Shown in pieces: positions 6,067 to 6,272 of a stretch of 6,272 nt of DNA. The notes beneath the pieces were generated by a model that was not told the DNA's origin, ran no database searches, and worked only from the letters and a program-made list of their open reading frames with translations. Every line of letters starts with the position of its first letter. Within the stretch, counting starts at the first letter, position 1. The stretch spans positions 1 to 6,272 of the forward strand of contig CATKFJ010000250.1 in assembly GCA_949747725.1 (NCBI GenBank). The letters are read 5' to 3'. Position numbers and translations under genes: made by a program. The stretch is from an uncultured bacterium. Lineage in GTDB: Bacteria > Bacillota > Clostridia > Christensenellales > Pumilibacteraceae.

Positions 6067-6095
6067 ATTTTAGCATAATATTTTATAAAGCGCAA
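6067..6095 (-). promoter_or_regulatory. Promoter of secG
   Basis: On the minus strand TTGCGC (6095-6090) and TAAAAT (6072-6067) are 17 bases apart. The TG two bases ahead of the -10 box (TGCTAAAAT) is an extended -10 element that can offset the imperfect -35. The start would fall near 6060, about 20 bases before the secG ATG. Confidence 0.68.
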
Positions 6096-6114
6096 GCGTT
6101 TTTTACCTACTTAT

Positions 6115-6140
6115 CCTACTTCTTTTGTAAAAGAAGTAGG
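6115..6140. repeat. Perfect 12-bp hairpin at the start of a repeat copy
   Basis: CCTACTTCTTTT (6115-6126) and AAAAGAAGTAGG (6129-6140) are exact reverse complements around GT. No T-run follows on either strand directly after the stem, so it is not a standard terminator. It overlaps the left part of the first copy of the 41-base direct repeat. Confidence 0.75.
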
Positions 6141-6162
6141 CAAGAAAACTTTATGTCAATGT
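6122..6162. repeat. 41-base direct repeat, copy 1
   Basis: Matches 6228-6268 at 38 of 41 positions (differences at 6130, 6139 and 6159). The best conserved block is GCAAGAAAACTTTATGTCA (6140-6158). The copies are 106 bases apart, start to start. Confidence 0.8.
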
Positions 6163-6227
6163 CTTTTACTATCATTTTCCTTTTAATTCCTATATTTGCC
6201 TATACGTAATTTTGCTTTCCCTCTTTC

Positions 6228-6268
6228 CTTTTGTATAAGAAGTACGCAAGAAAACTTTATGTCAGTGT
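6228..6268. repeat. 41-base direct repeat, copy 2
   Basis: Second copy of the repeat at 6122-6162. The hairpin of copy 1 is not preserved here: the sequence before it reads CTCTTTCCTTTTG instead of CCTACTTCTTTTG. The copy reaches almost to the end of the window, so more copies may follow. The 65 bases between the copies are AT-rich and hold nothing I recognise. Confidence 0.75.
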
Positions 6269-6272
6269 GTCA

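Noticed and set aside
6115..6140. Hairpin as a terminator for a gene beyond the right edge
   Set aside because: Neither strand has a T-run directly after the stem, and no adjoining gene is visible.

Overview
The window (6,272 bases, mixed base composition, every recognised gene on the minus strand) looks like a chromosomal piece of a Bacillota, probably an uncultured member of the Clostridia. The evidence is the secG–rnr pair, purine-rich Shine-Dalgarno sites, sigma-A-type promoters and a PadR–HAAS pair. The taxonomic call is an inference. Transcription runs from right to left, so this description does too.

Right end (about 6042-6272): a non-coding stretch with two copies of a 41-base direct repeat, one folding into a perfect 12-bp hairpin, then the secG promoter. 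secG (SecYEG subunit) follows. A compact intrinsic terminator or attenuator separates it from rnr (RNase R), leaving 17 bases between its T-tract and the rnr start codon. A gap of about 410 bases follows rnr. It holds a widespread-type interspersed repeat (3580-3626), an 80-bp element bounded by 10-bp inverted repeats with a nested hairpin (3436-3515), and a minus-strand terminator (3325-3359). No smpB, tmRNA or tRNA was seen there.

Middle (838-3308): a tight three-gene operon of a TetR-family repressor, an ABC ATPase and an FtsX-type permease. It is driven by a near-consensus promoter whose -10 box sits in a 38-bp double operator, which strongly suggests autorepression. TetR and ATPase overlap by ATGA, and ATPase and permease are one base apart. 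The ATPase has an in-frame TAG just after the Q-loop with the frame intact on both sides. As read, the transporter is a pseudogene unless the TAG is a sequencing error, a recent mutation or is read through.

Left end (1-779): a second, separately promoted unit of a small PadR-type regulator and a HAAS/DUF1700 protein that runs off the window. This pairing commonly controls envelope-stress or membrane-protein genes.

I found no clearly undescribed system. The most informative points are the interrupted ATPase, the double operator, the terminator just ahead of rnr and the structured intergenic element.
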